Origin: Sphingopyxis sp. | GTDB lineage: Bacteria > Pseudomonadota > Alphaproteobacteria > Sphingomonadales > Sphingomonadaceae | Direction: 5' to 3' | Assembly (NCBI GenBank): GCA_026125835.1 | Contig: JAHCKJ010000029.1 | Span: forward strand, 1-14,226 | Length of the DNA stretch: 14,226 nt | In this document: piece after piece, positions 13,109 to 14,226 of the stretch | Numbering within the stretch: the stretch's first letter is position 1 | How the letters are laid out: every line of letters starts with the position of its first letter | Translations under genes and position numbers: made by a program | Notes under the pieces: generated by a model | What the model was told of the DNA's origin: nothing | The model's database searches: none | What the model saw: the letters and a program-made list of their open reading frames with translations, nothing else

Positions 13109-14226
13109 ATGAAAAAGACCACGGGTTTCGATCGCAATACCACCCGCAACTGGCACCCGGCGACGCAGGCGGTGCGCGGCGGCACCTGGCGCAGCGAGCA
13201 TGGCGAGACGTCGGAGGCGTTGTTTCTGACCTCGGGCTACACCTATGACGATGCCGAGACGGTCGCCGCGCGTTTCGCGGGCGAGGCGCAGGGCATGACC
13301 TATTCGCGGCTCCAGAACCCGACCGTCGCGATGCTCGAGGAGCGCATCGCGCTGATGGAGGGCGCCGAGGCGTGCCGGACGCAGGCGACGGGCATGGCCG
13401 CGATGACCACCGCTTTGCTCTGTCAGCTGTCGGCGGGCGACCATATCGTCGCGGCCAAGGCCGCGTTCGGGTCGTGCCGCTGGCTGGTCGACCAGCTGTG
13501 CCCGCGCTTTGGGATCGAAACGACAGTGATCGACGGACGCGACAATGACGCGTGGGAAAAGGCAATCAAATCAAACACCAAGGTGTTTTTCTTTGAAACG
13601 CCTGCGAACCCGACGATGGACATCGTCGACATGAAGCATGTGTGCGGCGTCGCGAAGGCGCATGGTATCACCTCGGTCGTGGATAACGCCTTTGCGACCG
13701 CGGTGCTCCAGCGCCCGATGGATTATGGCGCCGACGTCGTCGCTTATTCGGCGACCAAGCTGATGGAAGGGCAGGGACGCGTGCTCGCCGGTGCGGTTTG
13801 CGGGACCGAGACGTTCATCAACGACGTGCTGCTGCCGTTTCAGCGCAACACCGGTCCGAACCTGTCGCCGTTCAACGCGTGGGTGGTGCTGAAAGGCCTC
13901 GAAACGCTCGATCTGCGGGCGCGGCGCCAGTCGGAAAACGCGCTGGCGGTCGGCAAATTTGTCGAAAAGCGGGTGCCGAAGATCCTGCACCCCGGCCTTT
14001 CCAGCCATCCGCAGCATAAACTGGCGATGAGCCAGATGGAGGCGTGCGGGCCGATCTTTTCCTTCATCCTCGAAGACCGCAAACAGGCGATGGCGTTGCT
14101 CAACGCTCTCGAACTGGTTGATATTTCGAACAACATCGGCGATTCGCGCAGCCTGTGCTGCCACCCGGCCTCGACCACCCATTACAGCGTCAGCGCCGAA
14201 GCGCGCGCCGACATGGGGGTGGTCGA
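13109..14226 (+). CDS. metZ: O-succinylhomoserine sulfhydrylase, 3' end cut by the window
   Basis: About 372 residues of a PLP-dependent enzyme of the Cys/Met metabolism family; the stop is beyond the right edge (the usual length is near 400). MetZ makes homocysteine directly from O-succinylhomoserine and sulfide. Visible marks are the N-terminal A-T-Q-A-V-R-G-G-T-W-R-S-E-H-G-E-T-S-E-A-L, the Y-S-R-L-Q-N-P-T phosphate-binding segment, D-N-A-F-A-T near the cofactor ring, and the Schiff-base lysine K217 in S-A-T-K-L-M-E-G-Q-G-R. The R-G-G-T-W-R-S-E-H and E-G-Q-G-R-V-L wording points to MetZ rather than cystathionine gamma-synthase or lyase. The ATG at 13109 lies five bases after leuB, with a weak GGA upstream; an ATG at 13104 stops after two codons. 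Confidence 0.93.
   Translation, partial: MKKTTGFDRNTTRNWHPATQAVRGGTWRSEHGETSEALFLTSGYTYDDAETVAARFAGEAQGMTYSRLQNPTVAMLEERIALMEGAEACRTQATGMAAMTTALLCQLSAGDHIVAAKAAFGSCRWLVDQLCPRFGIETTVIDGRDNDAWEKAIKSNTKVFFFETPANPTMDIVDMKHVCGVAKAHGITSVVDNAFATAVLQRPMDYGADVVAYSATKLMEGQGRVLAGAVCGTETFINDVLLPFQRNTGPNLSPFNAWVVLKGLETLDLRARRQSENALAVGKFVEKRVPKILHPGLSSHPQHKLAMSQMEACGPIFSFILEDRKQAMALLNALELVDISNNIGDSRSLCCHPASTTHYSVSAEARADMGVV

Noticed and set aside
13573..13591. Terminator-like hairpin with a T-run inside metZ
   Set aside because: AAACACC and GGTGTTT with following Ts encode the conserved segment N-T-K-V-F-F-F-E-T-P. The loop is only two bases (four if the last pair opens). The gene continues intact, so it is most likely coding constraint.
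1..14226. CRISPR arrays, tRNA or rRNA genes, insertion sequences, prophage or defence genes
   Set aside because: None was seen on either strand. The gaps between genes are short and are accounted for by terminators, hairpins and REP-like repeats.

Overview
The window looks like GC-rich chromosomal DNA from an alphaproteobacterium of the Sphingomonadales, most likely a Sphingopyxis- or Sphingomonas-like organism. This rests on the wording of UvrC, RecO, MetZ and the F0 subunits, on an F0 operon that carries a second b-type subunit (b') and no F1 genes, and on intergenic repeats of the CTGA(A/G)CTTGT type. I have no tool-based taxonomic assignment. It is mostly core housekeeping sequence. I see no CRISPR array, transposase, phage gene, toxin-antitoxin pair, rRNA or tRNA.

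Left part (1-5100): the 3' end of a two-EF-hand protein, with a good intrinsic terminator, converges on radC (minus strand). Diverging from radC is a tightly overlapped three-gene operon, ydbH-ynbE-ydbL. It encodes a large inner-membrane-anchored AsmA-like bridge protein, a small outer-membrane-type lipoprotein and a small secreted protein. In E. coli these act in moving phospholipid between the membranes. A strong terminator closes the operon.

Middle part (5100-7840): the F0 operon atpI-atpB-atpE-atpF'-atpF follows. It has a plausible promoter and a structured leader: a terminator-like hairpin, then a second stem-loop directly before the ribosome binding site. One stem-loop separates atpE from atpF', and a strong terminator ends the operon. 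The F1 genes are not in the window and are expected elsewhere, as is usual in alphaproteobacteria.

Right part (7840-14226): a repeat-bearing gap with a perfect 19-bp tandem duplication is followed by a short-chain dehydrogenase gene on the minus strand, broken by a one-base frameshift in a six-C tract. Diverging from it is uvrC. A long imperfect inverted repeat of REP type follows. Then come a PaaI-type thioesterase, recO (probable TTG start inside the thioesterase gene), leuB (TTG start) and the truncated beginning of metZ. The last two join leucine synthesis and sulfur assimilation into homocysteine, possibly in one transcript.

The points most worth a second look are the frameshifted SDR, the atp leader with mutually exclusive hairpins, the understudied YdbH-YnbE-YdbL set, and the two related intergenic repeat elements. 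I do not see a convincing undescribed system.
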